A stretch of 59,411 nucleotides of DNA, from the NCBI RefSeq assembly GCF_001921825.1, contig NZ_MSJL01000009.1, forward strand, positions 1-59,411, written 5' to 3'. Under the pieces are notes generated by a model that was not told the DNA's origin, made no database searches, and saw only the letters and a program-made list of their open reading frames with translations. Below are positions 35,224 to 46,210 of this stretch, piece by piece (the first letter of the stretch is position 1; each line of letters begins with the position of its first letter). The DNA comes from Streptococcus acidominimus (GTDB lineage: Bacteria; Bacillota; Bacilli; Lactobacillales; Streptococcaceae). Made by a program: the position numbers and the translations under genes.

Positions 35224-35880
35224 CTAGTTCACACTCTTTCCCCAAGGAATTTCACGTCGCTGGTATCTGCCAACTATATTAAACCAGCGAATGGGATTAT
35301 TTTGCCAGACTAAGATGACCAAAATAGCTGGCATCAAACCCAACAGACTAGTCAAAATGATCCCATTATCAATTTGAGCATTATTATTAATATCTGGTAG
35401 AATCGATTCTAGAAAAACAGGAATTAGAGCAATATTTACAATAATCATACTAATAATAACAAAAACAAAGAATAGTTTCTTCCCAACAGTTGCTCTTTTA
35501 TCACCAAAGTTATTCCAAAAAAGATTGCCATAGACAGCTGTCCGAAAATGTTGTCGTGTCGTTGATTGCGCCTGCTTCACATTCTTGTAAAGGGCGCGTT
35601 CCAAGAGCCAAATCAAGCCAAAACACTCTATTAGCCATAAAAGAACTAAATAAATCAGTGTCGCATAGCTGTAATAGCCACCAAAGGGATTGGCAACCAC
35701 TAACCCTGTTCCACCAAATCCCAAGGCAACTAAGGCAGGAATCAACAGATTTGTTTTTCCTGCACCTGCCGTATTCAAAAGCCTACTTGGCGGGGCAAGC
35801 AGAGCAAGATTTCTCTCTGTATCAAAATAGACAGCCCCCTCGCCACATTCGCCCATATAAACGATTTTTCTAAAAAACAT
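35224..35880 (-). CDS. Membrane immunity protein for the LXG effector (TipE-like)
   Basis: 218 residues. Short N-terminal soluble part (YMGECGEGAVYFDTERNLAL), then membrane segments at about 45-68, 75-95, 135-155 and 170-190, with a basic tail. It starts 4 bp after the LXG stop. Pore-forming LXG effectors (TelE type) are blocked by polytopic membrane partners, so a membrane immunity protein fits the glycine-zipper toxin before it. Its 5' end is duplicated at 32800-32946. Confidence 0.75.
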   Translation of the reverse strand: MFFRKIVYMGECGEGAVYFDTERNLALLAPPSRLLNTAGAGKTNLLIPALVALGFGGTGLVVANPFGGYYSYATLIYLVLLWLIECFGLIWLLERALYKNVKQAQSTTRQHFRTAVYGNLFWNNFGDKRATVGKKLFFVFVIISMIIVNIALIPVFLESILPDINNNAQIDNGIILTSLLGLMPAILVILVWQNNPIRWFNIVGRYQRREIPWGKSVN

Positions 35881-35883
35881 ATA

Positions 35884-37257
35884 TCACCAAAAATCATTCC
35901 ATTTTTCCCATTCCCATTTTCCATGAGAAAATCCATCATAAATAATATTAAATAGATTATTAACGATTACACCACCTGCAGCTCCAACAAGCGTTCCAAC
36001 AACTGGTATTGGAATCGCAGAACCTATCGCTGCTCCTACATACATAGCTCCTACGGCTGTTCCGGTATGTGCAACTCCATCAATCGCAGCACTTGTAGCA
36101 CCATATTGGTCGACACGTTCAAAGTAGGTTGATACACCATCTAAAACTGCTAGCGAACTACCAAGTAGACCAACGCTTTTTGCAGCTCCCTTAACTCCTG
36201 TACCTTTAACAAATGTTCCGGTACCATTCAGTAAATCTTCCGTATGCTTTGCTGCCTTAACATTATTAAATCGTGAGACATCTCCGCTGACCTGTTTCCA
36301 GGTTTTATAACCAGTTTTCGAATAGGTGGTAGAGACTGGCTTTCGCCACCATGTCCCATTTTTTATTTTCTTAATACTGGCTAGTGCTTCTGCACCAGCT
36401 AATCTGCCAGTACTTGCATAGCTTCCTGCATTAAAGTAAGAGGTATAGCGGTTCAGTTCATTTTCAAACAAGAAATGAACAATTGATGAATCCAATGCCT
36501 CATTAGGATTTGATTTGATATAGTTTTCAATCACAATCAAATCCTGCTCCGTTACATCTTCTCCATTTTTTATTTTCTCTATAATAGATTTATAATCATT
36601 TTCAGTTTTATAAGAAGTCCACCTCTTATCCACCTGCTTGACCCACTCCATATCCTTGGCAGGTGGGAGGGTGAAGACCTTGGTTTCGGCATTCCATGAG
36701 CTGGTGGCTTGGCGCATGCCTGCTTGGACTGCGGCTATCAAGGGCTGGATATGGGAAAATAAATACACAGAAGAGCCATCAAAAGCCCGTAGTTTCTGTA
36801 ATTTCTCCTCCAGCTTCTGCTTTAAACTTCGGTACCTATCTTCAGAAGAGCGTAGAGATGAGATATAGGAGTAGCTGGGTGGGTCTTGACGGTACTCTAA
36901 CGCAATCAGCTCCATGTAGCGACTGATAAAAAGATCTGCCTTATAAATCTGCTCCACCAGCTCATCTTCCTTCAAGTCCACTTGGTCTACCTGACTGCGG
37001 TATTGACTTGGCAGGTTACTACAAGCCGTGTTCACCGCTTCATCTAGGAGAATGCACCCCTTGATTAAGGGGTGCAGGATCTGTTGACTATAAGCCTTGG
37101 CTGAATCGTAGGTATGACCTGACAAACTTGCGCTATCATGGATAAACTGGCTCAAACTAGCCTGTAAAGACTGATAGGCATTTAGGCGATTTCTCAATAC
37201 TGAACCAACACTTTGGGCTTGTTGGTCAGAGGATCCTAGATACATTTCAATTCCCAC
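35884..37257 (-). CDS. LXG-domain type VII secretion effector with glycine-zipper C-terminus (TelE-like)
   Basis: 457 residues from GTG 37257 (AGGAGG 7 bp before); ATG 37245 is in frame. The N-terminal 200 or so residues are a helical LXG domain (MYLGSSDQQAQSVGSVL, KGCILLDEAVN) that targets the protein to type VII secretion. A variable middle (about 230-370) is followed by a C-terminal hydrophobic glycine-zipper region (about 375-440): AYGAT-type linker, GTAVGAMYVGAAIGSAIPIP, VVGTLVGAAGGVIVN. Such zippers form membrane pores in TelE of S. gallolyticus. Translation is coupled to the DUF6176 gene (TAGTG overlap). Confidence 0.85.
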   Translation of the reverse strand: MGIEMYLGSSDQQAQSVGSVLRNRLNAYQSLQASLSQFIHDSASLSGHTYDSAKAYSQQILHPLIKGCILLDEAVNTACSNLPSQYRSQVDQVDLKEDELVEQIYKADLFISRYMELIALEYRQDPPSYSYISSLRSSEDRYRSLKQKLEEKLQKLRAFDGSSVYLFSHIQPLIAAVQAGMRQATSSWNAETKVFTLPPAKDMEWVKQVDKRWTSYKTENDYKSIIEKIKNGEDVTEQDLIVIENYIKSNPNEALDSSIVHFLFENELNRYTSYFNAGSYASTGRLAGAEALASIKKIKNGTWWRKPVSTTYSKTGYKTWKQVSGDVSRFNNVKAAKHTEDLLNGTGTFVKGTGVKGAAKSVGLLGSSLAVLDGVSTYFERVDQYGATSAAIDGVAHTGTAVGAMYVGAAIGSAIPIPVVGTLVGAAGGVIVNNLFNIIYDGFSHGKWEWEKWNDFW

Positions 37258-37628
37258 TATGTTTCCTCCTCGTACAGCTTTTCCATGGTGTCCATCATCG
37301 GTTTTGGAATCATCACAACTTGTGTATCAAGATCTTTAAAGCCAAAGTTAGGATCGATACATTCTGCCCAATATTCGAGGTGTTTTTTATCAATGGCGGA
37401 ATCAGAGTTTTCGACAGTGATACCACCGACACCTTGGACGGAGTACCAGTAGAGGTATTCTTGACCGTCTAAGATTTCTCGAAAAATCGTCTCGATATAC
37501 ATCTTTTCGCCCTCAAGCGTTAAGAGCGTCTCCTCTATATGACAATTTAGGAAGTCCATCCACTCATCAACGACAGCAGATTTCCCTTCCTTGACCTTGA
37601 AGCGGGTTAGTTCAACTGTATAGTTCAT
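37257..37628 (-). CDS. DUF6176 family protein upstream of the LXG effector
   Basis: 123 residues, cytosolic, beginning VELTRFKVKEGKSAVVDEWM; GKS-V-EWM-FLN is the DUF6176 pattern. LXG effectors are usually preceded by small helical partners (Lap1/Lap2) that target them for export; those are absent here. This mixed alpha/beta protein sits in their place with a coupled stop/start. Whether it is a chaperone is inference; it may instead be a self-standing housekeeping gene. Confidence 0.7.
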   Translation of the reverse strand: MNYTVELTRFKVKEGKSAVVDEWMDFLNCHIEETLLTLEGEKMYIETIFREILDGQEYLYWYSVQGVGGITVENSDSAIDKKHLEYWAECIDPNFGFKDLDTQVVMIPKPMMDTMEKLYEEET

Positions 37629-37670
37629 ACTATCCTTTCTAAAAAACAGTCCTTGACTGGTTTTTATTCA

Positions 37671-39395
37671 TCATTCGCGTTTGCTTTTTCCAGTTTCCTC
37701 TGGTTTCCAGAAGTCTGTCACAGCTCCTTTTGAAGCAGAAGAGACGGTATGGGCGTATTTTCCAAGAACTCCTCGTGAATAGAGTGGTGGGAGTGTGGTT
37801 TCAGCCTTACGGCGCTCGATCTCTTCGTCAGATACCGCCATAGAAATCTCCTTGGTATCTTGGTCAACGGTTACCAGATCACCTGTACGGAGATAGGCGA
37901 TTGGACCACCGACCTGGGCTTCAGGTGCAACGTGTCCGACGACGAGACCATAGGTACCACCTGAAAAACGACCGTCTGTGATAAGAGCAACCTTATCTCC
38001 CTGCCCTTTACCAACAATCATGGAAGAGAGGGAGAGCATTTCTGGCATACCGGGACCACCTTTTGGACCAACGAAGCGAACAACAACGACATCACCGTCT
38101 ACGATTTCGTCAGATAATACAGCTTCAATTGCTTCTTCTTCGGAGTCGAAGACCTTAGCAGGACCGACGTGGCGGCGCACTTTGACCCCTGAAACTTTGG
38201 CAACAGCCCCGTCAGGTGCCAAGTTTCCTTTCAAGATGATAAGTGGTCCGTCTGCCCGTTTTGGATTGTCAAGTGGCATGATGACTTTTTGACCTGGTGT
38301 CAAATCATCAAAGGCTTCTAGGTTTTCTGCCACAGTTTTCCCCGTACAGGTGATGCGATCGCCATGTAGGAAACCGTGTTTGAGCAAGTATTTCATAACA
38401 GCAGGGACACCGCCAACCTCATAGAGGTCTTGGAAAACGTATTGTCCAGATGGTTTGAGGTCAGCCAAGTGAGGTACCCTTTCTTGGAAATCATTGAAAT
38501 CTTCCAAGGTCAAATCCACATTAGCAGCATGTGCAATAGCGAGGAGGTGCAAGGTTGCATTGGTAGATCCCCCTAGTGCCATAGTGACAGTAATGGCATC
38601 TTCAAAGGCTTCGCGGGTCATAATATCAGACGGTTTTAAGCCCATTTTCAGCATATTGACGACTGCACGACCAGCTTCTTCAATATCAGCTTTCTTTTCT
38701 GGTGATTCGGCGGGATGAGAAGAAGAACCCGGTAGGCTCATGCCCAGAACTTCGATTGCTGTCGCCATGGTATTAGCCGTATACATACCGCCGCATCCAC
38801 CCGGTCCTGGACAGGCATTGCATTCTAAGGCCTTGACTTCTTCAGCAGTCATATCACCGTGGTTCCATTTTCCAATTCCCTCAAAGACGGAGACGAGGTC
38901 AATGTCTTTTCCATCTAAGTTTCCGGGAGCAATGGTACCTCCGTAGGCAAAGATAGCGGGAATATCCATGTTGGCAATGGCAATCATAGAGCCGGGCATA
39001 TTTTTATCACAGCCACCAATCGCTACGAAGGCATCTACATTGTGACCGCCCATGGCTGCCTCGATCGAGTCTGCGATAATGTCCCGTGAGGTTAAGGAGA
39101 AGCGCATTCCAGGTGTCCCCATTGCAATACCATCTGCCACAGTGATAGTTCCGTATTGAACAGGCCAAGCACCGGCATCTTTTACTCCGACCTTGGCTAA
39201 TTTTCCAAAATCGTGTAAGTGCATATTACAGGGAGTATTTTCCGCCCAAGTGGAGATGACCCCCACGATAGGGCTATCAAAACTATGGTCGGTCATTCCA
39301 GTAGCCCGTAGCATGGCGCGGTTGGGGGATTTGACCATGGAATCATAGACAGAGCTACGATGTTTGAGGTGGGTCAGAGTATCTTTTTCTGTCAT
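37671..39395 (-). CDS. ilvD: Dihydroxy-acid dehydratase
   Basis: 574 residues. Fe-S ligand cysteines are visible in [13 protein letters not shown] and [20 protein letters not shown], plus [13 protein letters not shown]; the C-terminal domain has [17 protein letters not shown]. Dehydrates dihydroxy-isovalerate/methylvalerate to the keto acids of valine and isoleucine. Divergent from ilvB; depends on Fe-S supply from the SUF system. A TATAAT -10 lies at 39428-39433 (minus). Confidence 0.97.
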   Translation of the reverse strand: MTEKDTLTHLKHRSSVYDSMVKSPNRAMLRATGMTDHSFDSPIVGVISTWAENTPCNMHLHDFGKLAKVGVKDAGAWPVQYGTITVADGIAMGTPGMRFSLTSRDIIADSIEAAMGGHNVDAFVAIGGCDKNMPGSMIAIANMDIPAIFAYGGTIAPGNLDGKDIDLVSVFEGIGKWNHGDMTAEEVKALECNACPGPGGCGGMYTANTMATAIEVLGMSLPGSSSHPAESPEKKADIEEAGRAVVNMLKMGLKPSDIMTREAFEDAITVTMALGGSTNATLHLLAIAHAANVDLTLEDFNDFQERVPHLADLKPSGQYVFQDLYEVGGVPAVMKYLLKHGFLHGDRITCTGKTVAENLEAFDDLTPGQKVIMPLDNPKRADGPLIILKGNLAPDGAVAKVSGVKVRRHVGPAKVFDSEEEAIEAVLSDEIVDGDVVVVRFVGPKGGPGMPEMLSLSSMIVGKGQGDKVALITDGRFSGGTYGLVVGHVAPEAQVGGPIAYLRTGDLVTVDQDTKEISMAVSDEEIERRKAETTLPPLYSRGVLGKYAHTVSSASKGAVTDFWKPEETGKSKRE

Positions 39396-39475
39396 AGGAA
39401 GTCTCTCTTTCGTCTATTCTTGCTTATATTATAGCATAAATTTTTGTGAGAAAAGCTATTTGATTAAAAAAATAG

Positions 39476-39490
39476 ACATTTCTGAAAATA
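39476..39490 (-). promoter_or_regulatory. Candidate CodY box upstream of ilvD
   Basis: Minus strand TATTTTCAGAAATGT, 12 of 15 matches to AATTTTCWGAAAATT, about 43 bp upstream of the ilvD -10 (39428-39433). Weaker than the box before ilvB. Confidence 0.5.
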
Positions 39491-39650
39491 TGACCGATAA
39501 AGGATTGAACATTTTTCGACTTTCCTCGGATTGAAGAAAAAGTTCGTCTTTATCAGCATTGGGACAGAGAGAAAATCAAAAAAGAAGACTAAAAGACGGA
39601 CTGATCAAGCAATAGTGTTGGGAAATTATAAGAAATTCTCTGAAGTTTGG

Positions 39651-39696
39651 AATTTTCAGAAAATTTTATTGACTTTATCTATCATTGTGCTATTAT
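39651..39696 (+). promoter_or_regulatory. CodY box and promoter of ilvB
   Basis: AATTTTCAGAAAATT (39651-39665) is an exact match to the CodY consensus. Three bases later: -35 TTGACT (39669-39674), 16-bp spacer, -10 TATTAT (39691-39696). Branched-chain amino acids and GTP activate CodY, so this should shut the operon when they are plentiful. Between it and ilvD lies a degenerate open stretch (about 39510-39592). Confidence 0.85.
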
Positions 39697-39786
39697 AGTA
39701 CATAAGTAAAATTTATCTAGTATCTCGAGCAAGAACATGGTACTATATTAGATAATATTTGACGATTGATGAGAGGAGGAAGAGAG

Positions 39787-41490
39787 TTGAATCAAATTCA
39801 ATTAGAGGAACCACGTTCGGGCTCCTATCTAATACTAGACACCCTGAAAAAGTTAGGTGTTGATGTCATTTTTGGTTATCCTGGCGGCGCTGTCTTGCCT
39901 CTCTATGACGAGATTTACCGCTATAAAGACATCCAGCACGTACTAGCCCGTCACGAACAAGGGGCGACCCATGAAGCAGAAGGCTATGCCAAATCAACTG
40001 GAAAAATCGGTGTTGCACTTGTAACCAGTGGTCCCGGTGCGACCAATGCCATTACAGGAATTGCAGATGCCATGGGCGATAGCGTGCCAATGCTGGTCTT
40101 TACAGGACAGGTCGCAACGCGTGGAATCGGAAAAGATGCCTTTCAGGAAGCAGACATTATCGGTATTACCATGCCGATTACCAAGTACAATTACCAGATA
40201 CGGGATGCGGCAGATATTCCTCGTGTGATTACAGAGGCTGTTTATATCGCAACAACAGGTCGTCCAGGTCCAGTTGTCCTCGATATTCCCAAGGATGTCC
40301 AAGAAACGGTGGTTGATTTTTACTATGATGATACAGTGCACTTACCAAGCTATCAGCCAACGGTTATCCCAAATGGCTTGCAGGTCAAGAAGATTTTGCA
40401 GCAACTCTCGCTTTCTAAAAAGCCTCTTATTCTAGCAGGTGGTGGGGTTAACTATGCAGATGCACATAAGGAATTGATTGCCTTTGCGGAGCGCTATCGG
40501 ATCCCAGTCGTTTCGACCCTTCTAGGTCTAGGAACAATACCAGTTCAGCACGAATTAGCGCTCGGTATGGGAGGGATGCACGGTTCATACGCTTCCAATA
40601 TGGCATTGACAGAGGCGGATTATATCATCAATATCGGCGCACGATTTGATGACCGTTTGACGGGCAATCCGACCACCTTTGCAGTACATGCAAGGGTTGC
40701 ACATATTGATATAGACCCAGCCGAGATTGGCAAGGTCGTCAAGACCCACATTCCAGTCGTTGGAGATGCCAAGGCAAGTCTTGAAGCCTTACTGGCCTTA
40801 GAGACAGTTGAGACCGATTACGAAGAATGGACCCAACACACGCTCGAGAACAAGCGTCGGGCACCATTTGCTTATGACGAAGATGAAGAGTATATCAAGC
40901 CGCAGAAAGTCATCGAACGAATTGGTGAGATGACAAATGGAGATGCCATCGTGGTCACCGATGTGGGACAACACCAGATGTGGGCAGCTCAGTTCTATCC
41001 TTACAAACATGCCAGACAGCTGATTACCTCTGGTGGTATGGGAACGATGGGCTTTGGGATCCCCGCGGCTATCGGTGCCAAATTAGCCAATCCAAATCAA
41101 GAAGTCATTCTCTTTGTAGGTGATGGTGGTTTCCAAATGACCAATCAGGAACTAGCCATTTTAAACGGCTATGGTATCCCAATCAAGGTGGTCTTGCTCA
41201 ACAATCACTCGCTCGGTATGGTGCGCCAGTGGCAGGAGTCTTTCTATGACGAGCGTCGCAGCCAGTCTGTCTTTGACGCAGAACCGAATTTCAGACTTCT
41301 GGCAGAAGCCTATGGTATCAGCTATACCAGCTGTACCAACCCCTCTACTTTGGTGGAGGATTTGGAGGTGATCAGGGAAAATAGACCGATGTTGATCGAG
41401 GTTCATATTTCTAATAAAGAGCATGTTCAGCCCATGGTTCCAGCAGGAAAGAGTAATGCAGAGATGTTGGGGGTGAAGTTCAATGCGTAG
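39787..41490 (+). CDS. ilvB: Acetolactate synthase, large catalytic subunit
   Basis: 567 residues from TTG 39787, which is 7 bp after AGGAGG; an in-frame TTG at 39766 lies before that site. ThDP-enzyme motifs: FGYPGGAVLPLYDEIYRY, HEQGATHEAEGYAKSTGK (catalytic Glu), and the ThDP/Mg site VGDGGFQMTNQELAILNGYG onward to NN. Joins pyruvate with pyruvate or 2-oxobutyrate, the first common step of Val/Leu/Ile synthesis. Overlaps ilvN by 8 bp. Confidence 0.97.
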   Translation: MNQIQLEEPRSGSYLILDTLKKLGVDVIFGYPGGAVLPLYDEIYRYKDIQHVLARHEQGATHEAEGYAKSTGKIGVALVTSGPGATNAITGIADAMGDSVPMLVFTGQVATRGIGKDAFQEADIIGITMPITKYNYQIRDAADIPRVITEAVYIATTGRPGPVVLDIPKDVQETVVDFYYDDTVHLPSYQPTVIPNGLQVKKILQQLSLSKKPLILAGGGVNYADAHKELIAFAERYRIPVVSTLLGLGTIPVQHELALGMGGMHGSYASNMALTEADYIINIGARFDDRLTGNPTTFAVHARVAHIDIDPAEIGKVVKTHIPVVGDAKASLEALLALETVETDYEEWTQHTLENKRRAPFAYDEDEEYIKPQKVIERIGEMTNGDAIVVTDVGQHQMWAAQFYPYKHARQLITSGGMGTMGFGIPAAIGAKLANPNQEVILFVGDGGFQMTNQELAILNGYGIPIKVVLLNNHSLGMVRQWQESFYDERRSQSVFDAEPNFRLLAEAYGISYTSCTNPSTLVEDLEVIRENRPMLIEVHISNKEHVQPMVPAGKSNAEMLGVKFNA

Positions 41491-41959
41491 AATGTTAACA
41501 GCCAAATTGCGAAATTCATCTGGGGTCTTGAATCGTTTTACCGGGGTTCTATCCCGCAGACAGATTAACATTGAATCCATTTCGGTCGGCCCGACTGAAA
41601 TCACTGAAATTTCAAGAGTTACCGTTATTATTGATGTCCAAACCATGGATGAGGTGGAGCAAATCATCAAGCAGCTCAACCGCCTGATCGATGTCGTGCG
41701 CGTGCGAGATATTACCGATATTCCCCATCTGGAGCGCGAGGTACTCTTGGTCAAAATCGTGGCACCGCCAGCTAAGCGGGCAGAAATTTTAGCGATTATC
41801 CAGCCTTTTCGTGCCAGCGTCGTAGACGTCGCCCCGCATTCGATTACCATTCAAATGACGGGAGACGGGGATAAGATTGAAGCCCTTCTTCGGGTTATTC
41901 AACCTTATGGTATCAAAAACATTGCTCGCACAGGGGCGACAGGATTTAGCAGAGATTGA
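41483..41959 (+). CDS. ilvN: Acetolactate synthase, small regulatory subunit
   Basis: 158 residues. N-terminal ACT domain (LRNSSGVLNRFTGVLSRR, NIESISVGPT) that binds valine for feedback inhibition, and the C-terminal ALS_ss domain. Overlaps ilvB, so subunit ratio is set by coupling. Confidence 0.96.
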   Translation: MRRMLTAKLRNSSGVLNRFTGVLSRRQINIESISVGPTEITEISRVTVIIDVQTMDEVEQIIKQLNRLIDVVRVRDITDIPHLEREVLLVKIVAPPAKRAEILAIIQPFRASVVDVAPHSITIQMTGDGDKIEALLRVIQPYGIKNIARTGATGFSRD

Positions 41960-42034
41960 TGCTTGTCAAAGTCAAACCCTAACACCGCTCGCTCACCTTG
42001 TTGAGCCTCAGCTCTCCCAGTGAGCTTTTGATTT

Positions 42035-43305
<1,271 letters not shown>

Positions 43306-43360
43306 GCAAGGAAAATAGTCAGATGGGGACGTCGGTGTAAACATCTGACAGATATAGAGG

Positions 43361-43404
43361 AAGTGAGGGAAATTGGTGGTAGAAACGCGATTTTTCTCAC
43401 TTTA
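43361..43404 (+). terminator. Possible terminator between ilvC and ilvA
   Basis: AAGTGAGGGAAA (43361-43372) can pair with TTTTTCTCACTTT (43391-43403), followed by ATTTTC; a smaller hairpin CAGATG..CATCTG precedes it. May end part of the ilvC transcripts. Confidence 0.5.
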
Positions 43405-43440
43405 TTTTCATAGTAGACCATTTGTGTAAAAGGAGAATCT

Positions 43441-44691
43441 ATGTTAACAGCCAAGGACGTTGTCCGTGCTCATAAGGTACTGAAAGATGTAGTAGTGTAT
43501 ACACCGCTCGATTATGACCGCTATTTGTCAGAAAAGTATGGAGCAAAGATCTATCTCAAGCGTGAAAATGCTCAGCGCGTGCGCTCTTTCAAGATCCGGG
43601 GAGCCTACTACGCGATTTCGCAGTTAAGTGAAGAGGAACGCAAGCGAGGAGTGGTCTGTGCCAGTGCGGGCAACCATGCGCAAGGGGTGGCATTTACCTG
43701 CAACGAATTAAAAATTCCTGCAACGATTTTTATGCCGATTACCACTCCGCAGCAGAAGATTGGTCAGGTTCGCTTCTTTGGTGGCGATATGGTGGATGTC
43801 AAGCTGGTCGGTGATACCTTTGACGCATCTGCTAAAGCGGCACAGGACTTTACCGAGCGTGAAAATCGCACCTTTATCGCACCGTTTGATGATGTCAATG
43901 TGCAGGCAGGTCAAGGAACGGTAGGCTATGAAATCATGGAGGAAGCCGAGCGGGAGTCGATCGATTTTGATACCCTCTTGGTGCCAGTTGGTGGCGGTGG
44001 CTTGATTGCGGGAGTTGCGACCTATGTCAAGGAAAAAAATCCAGCCATTGAAGTGATCGGTGTGGAAGCTGAAGGGGCACGTAGTATGAAAGCAGCCTTT
44101 GAAGCTGGAGGACCTGTCAAGTTAAAGGAGATTGACAAGTTTGCTGATGGGATCGCGGTGCAAAAGGTAGGACAGTTGACCTATGAAGTGACGCGGCAGC
44201 ATGTAGAAAATCTAATCGGTGTCAATGAGGGCTTGATTTCTGAAACCTTGATTGACCTGTATTCCAAGCAAGGAATAGTGGCAGAGCCAGCAGGTGCTGC
44301 CAGCATTGCGGCGCTGGAAGTTTTGAGCGAATACATCAAGGGCAAAACGGTCTGCTGTATCATATCAGGAGGCAACAATGACATCAACCGCATGCCAGAA
44401 ATGGAAGAACGGGCGCTTATTTATGACGGGATCAAACATTACTTTGTCGTGAATTTCCCACAACGTCCAGGAGCGCTCCGAGAATTTGTAACGGACATCT
44501 TGGGGCCTAATGATGATATTACTCGTTTTGAGTATATCAAACGTGCCAGCAAGGGGACAGGACCTGTTCTTATCGGGGTGGCTCTCGGAGATAAGCACGG
44601 CTATGCGGGCTTGATCGAGCGGATGGAGAAATTTGATCCCTCCTTTATCAATCTGCGCGGGAATGAAACGCTGTATAGTCTCCTCGTGTAA
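43441..44691 (+). CDS. ilvA: Threonine dehydratase (threonine deaminase)
   Basis: 416 residues. PLP lysine in VRSFKIRGAYYAI, phosphate-binding CASAGNHAQGVAF, glycine loop PVGGGGLIAGVATYV, and one C-terminal ACT-like domain (FVVNFPQRPGALREFVTDIL) for isoleucine feedback. Makes 2-oxobutyrate for isoleucine. The single regulatory domain is the short biosynthetic form typical of Firmicutes. Confidence 0.95.
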   Translation: MLTAKDVVRAHKVLKDVVVYTPLDYDRYLSEKYGAKIYLKRENAQRVRSFKIRGAYYAISQLSEEERKRGVVCASAGNHAQGVAFTCNELKIPATIFMPITTPQQKIGQVRFFGGDMVDVKLVGDTFDASAKAAQDFTERENRTFIAPFDDVNVQAGQGTVGYEIMEEAERESIDFDTLLVPVGGGGLIAGVATYVKEKNPAIEVIGVEAEGARSMKAAFEAGGPVKLKEIDKFADGIAVQKVGQLTYEVTRQHVENLIGVNEGLISETLIDLYSKQGIVAEPAGAASIAALEVLSEYIKGKTVCCIISGGNNDINRMPEMEERALIYDGIKHYFVVNFPQRPGALREFVTDILGPNDDITRFEYIKRASKGTGPVLIGVALGDKHGYAGLIERMEKFDPSFINLRGNETLYSLLV

Positions 44692-44727
44692 GCGTATATC
44701 TTTTTTGTAAAGATTGCTTATTTTTGC

Positions 44728-44756
44728 TTGTCAACTCTTAAATAAAGTAGTATAAT
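44728..44756 (+). promoter_or_regulatory. Promoter of the SPFH gene
   Basis: -35 TTGTCA (44728-44733), 17-bp spacer, -10 TATAAT (44751-44756), 28 bp before the start, with AAAGGAGG between. Confidence 0.8.
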
Positions 44757-44784
44757 ATTCCTCAAAGAAAAGGAGGAAAGTATT

Positions 44785-45681
44785 ATGGTAATGAACATTC
44801 TTAGTGTTGTGTTCGTCCTAATTATTTTGTTGGTTGCAGCGCTTGCCTTGAGCTCGCTCTATGTCGTTCGCCAGCAATCGGTTGTCATTATAGAGCGATT
44901 TGGTAAATATCAAAAGTTGAGTACGAGTGGGATTCACTTGAGGCTTCCACTTGGAATTGATCACATTGCAGCTCGCATTCAATTGCGTCTGCTCCAAAGT
45001 GAGATTGTCGTTGAAACCAAAACGCAGGATAATGTCTTTGTGACGATGAACGTGGCGACGCAATACCGTGTTAACGAGAATAATGTCACAGACGCCTACT
45101 ACAAGCTCATGCGTCCAGAAGCGCAGATTAAGTCCTATATTGAAGACGCTCTTCGTTCATCTGTTCCAAAGTTGACCTTGGATGAATTGTTTGAGAAAAA
45201 AGACGAGATCGCCCTTGAAGTCCAAAAACAAGTGGCAGAAGAGATGTCTACCTACGGTTATATTATCGTCAAAACCTTGATTACCAAGGTCGAGCCTGAT
45301 GCAGAAGTCAAGCAGTCAATGAATGAAATCAATGCCGCACAGCGCAAGCGGGCAGCAGCTCAAGAACTGGCAGAAGCAGATAAGATCAAGATTGTTACAG
45401 CCGCTGAAGCAGAGGCTGAAAAGGATCGTCTACATGGTGTGGGGATCGCCCAACAACGGAAAGCCATTGTCGATGGCTTGGCTGATTCCATTAAAGAGTT
45501 GAAGGATTCAGACATTGCCTTGACAGAGGAGCAGATTATGTCTATCCTCTTGACGAACCAATATTTGGATACGCTTAATAATTTTTCCTACTCAGGAAAC
45601 AGCACAATCTTCCTACCAGCCAGTCCTGAAGGGATGGAAGATGTTCGCACACAGATATTATCTGCCCTAAAAGCGAAATAA
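44785..45681 (+). CDS. SPFH/band 7 membrane-scaffold protein
   Basis: 298 residues: one N-terminal membrane segment (about 5-27), the SPFH domain (SVVIIERFGKYQKLSTSGIH, TKTQDNVFVTMNVATQYRV, YIEDALRSSVPKLTLDELFE), then an Ala/Glu-rich coiled coil (about 185-230). Stomatin/QmcA-like proteins oligomerise in the membrane and affect protease or lipid-domain function; the partner here is unknown. Monocistronic by context. Confidence 0.9.
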   Translation: MVMNILSVVFVLIILLVAALALSSLYVVRQQSVVIIERFGKYQKLSTSGIHLRLPLGIDHIAARIQLRLLQSEIVVETKTQDNVFVTMNVATQYRVNENNVTDAYYKLMRPEAQIKSYIEDALRSSVPKLTLDELFEKKDEIALEVQKQVAEEMSTYGYIIVKTLITKVEPDAEVKQSMNEINAAQRKRAAAQELAEADKIKIVTAAEAEAEKDRLHGVGIAQQRKAIVDGLADSIKELKDSDIALTEEQIMSILLTNQYLDTLNNFSYSGNSTIFLPASPEGMEDVRTQILSALKAK

Positions 45682-45765
45682 TACCTATTTATTGCACATT
45701 TTACTTGACAAGTGACACAGGATATAATAAACTGAATTGAACGAATAAAAAGAAAGGGGTTTCTC

Positions 45766-45975
45766 ATGACTAGTTATGAAAAAGTGGCCGCAGTTGTCGG
45801 CTGGGTACGCGATAAGAAAATCACAGGATACCGTATCAGCAAAGAGACAAACGCACGTGAGATGTCAGTTATCGCCCTTGCACAAGGTCGTGCAAAGATT
45901 GACAATATTTCATTTGCTACCGCTTTGGGCCTAATTGACTTTTATGATAAAAATCATAAAAAATTTGAGAACTAA
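45766..45975 (+). CDS. Small conserved protein, helix-turn-helix-like
   Basis: 69 residues with AGAAAGGGG before the ATG and a TATAAT at 45723-45728. The middle (ISKETNAREMSVIALAQGRA) reads like a helix-turn-helix: tyr-rich helix, turn, then KIDNISFATALGLIDFYDK. It may bind DNA as a tiny regulator; no family name is secure. Followed by two hairpins. Confidence 0.75.
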   Translation: MTSYEKVAAVVGWVRDKKITGYRISKETNAREMSVIALAQGRAKIDNISFATALGLIDFYDKNHKKFEN

Positions 45976-46012
45976 TGTTAAAGTAAGAGAGGGGATTTTC
46001 TCCTCTTTTACT

Positions 46013-46056
46013 CTCACAAAAACACCAGCTGGTTTTCCAGCTGGTGTTTTTGTGAG
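46013..46056. terminator. Strong bidirectional terminator
   Basis: Perfect 20-bp stem: CTCACAAAAACACCAGCTGG, TTTT loop, and its exact complement. It is preceded by a weaker hairpin (GTAAGAGAGG..CTCCTCTTTTAC, about 45985-46010). Separates the plus-strand small gene from the minus-strand transporter genes. Confidence 0.9.
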
Positions 46057-46063
46057 AATACTT

Positions 46064-46166
46064 ATACTCGTCAAAAATCAAAATCTCGTCATTCATTCAC
46101 CTTGCTGAGTAAAAAGCTCCACTGGAGCTTTTTAGCCTGTTCCAGATTTTGATTTTTATAGAGTAT
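46064..46166. repeat. BOX-like element, copy 3 (inverted)
   Basis: ATACTCGTCAAAAATCAAAA at the left and TTTTGATTTTTATAGAGTAT at the right, with the core CTCCACTGGAGCTTTTTAGC. Complete copy, in the opposite orientation to copy 1. Confidence 0.7.
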
Positions 46167-46210
46167 TAGCTCAAGTTCCATTATAAAAGAGAAACGAAAC
46201 GGCTATCATT

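Noticed and set aside
41161..41850. 229-codon minus-strand frame opposite ilvB/ilvN
   Set aside because: Antisense shadow of two well-identified genes.
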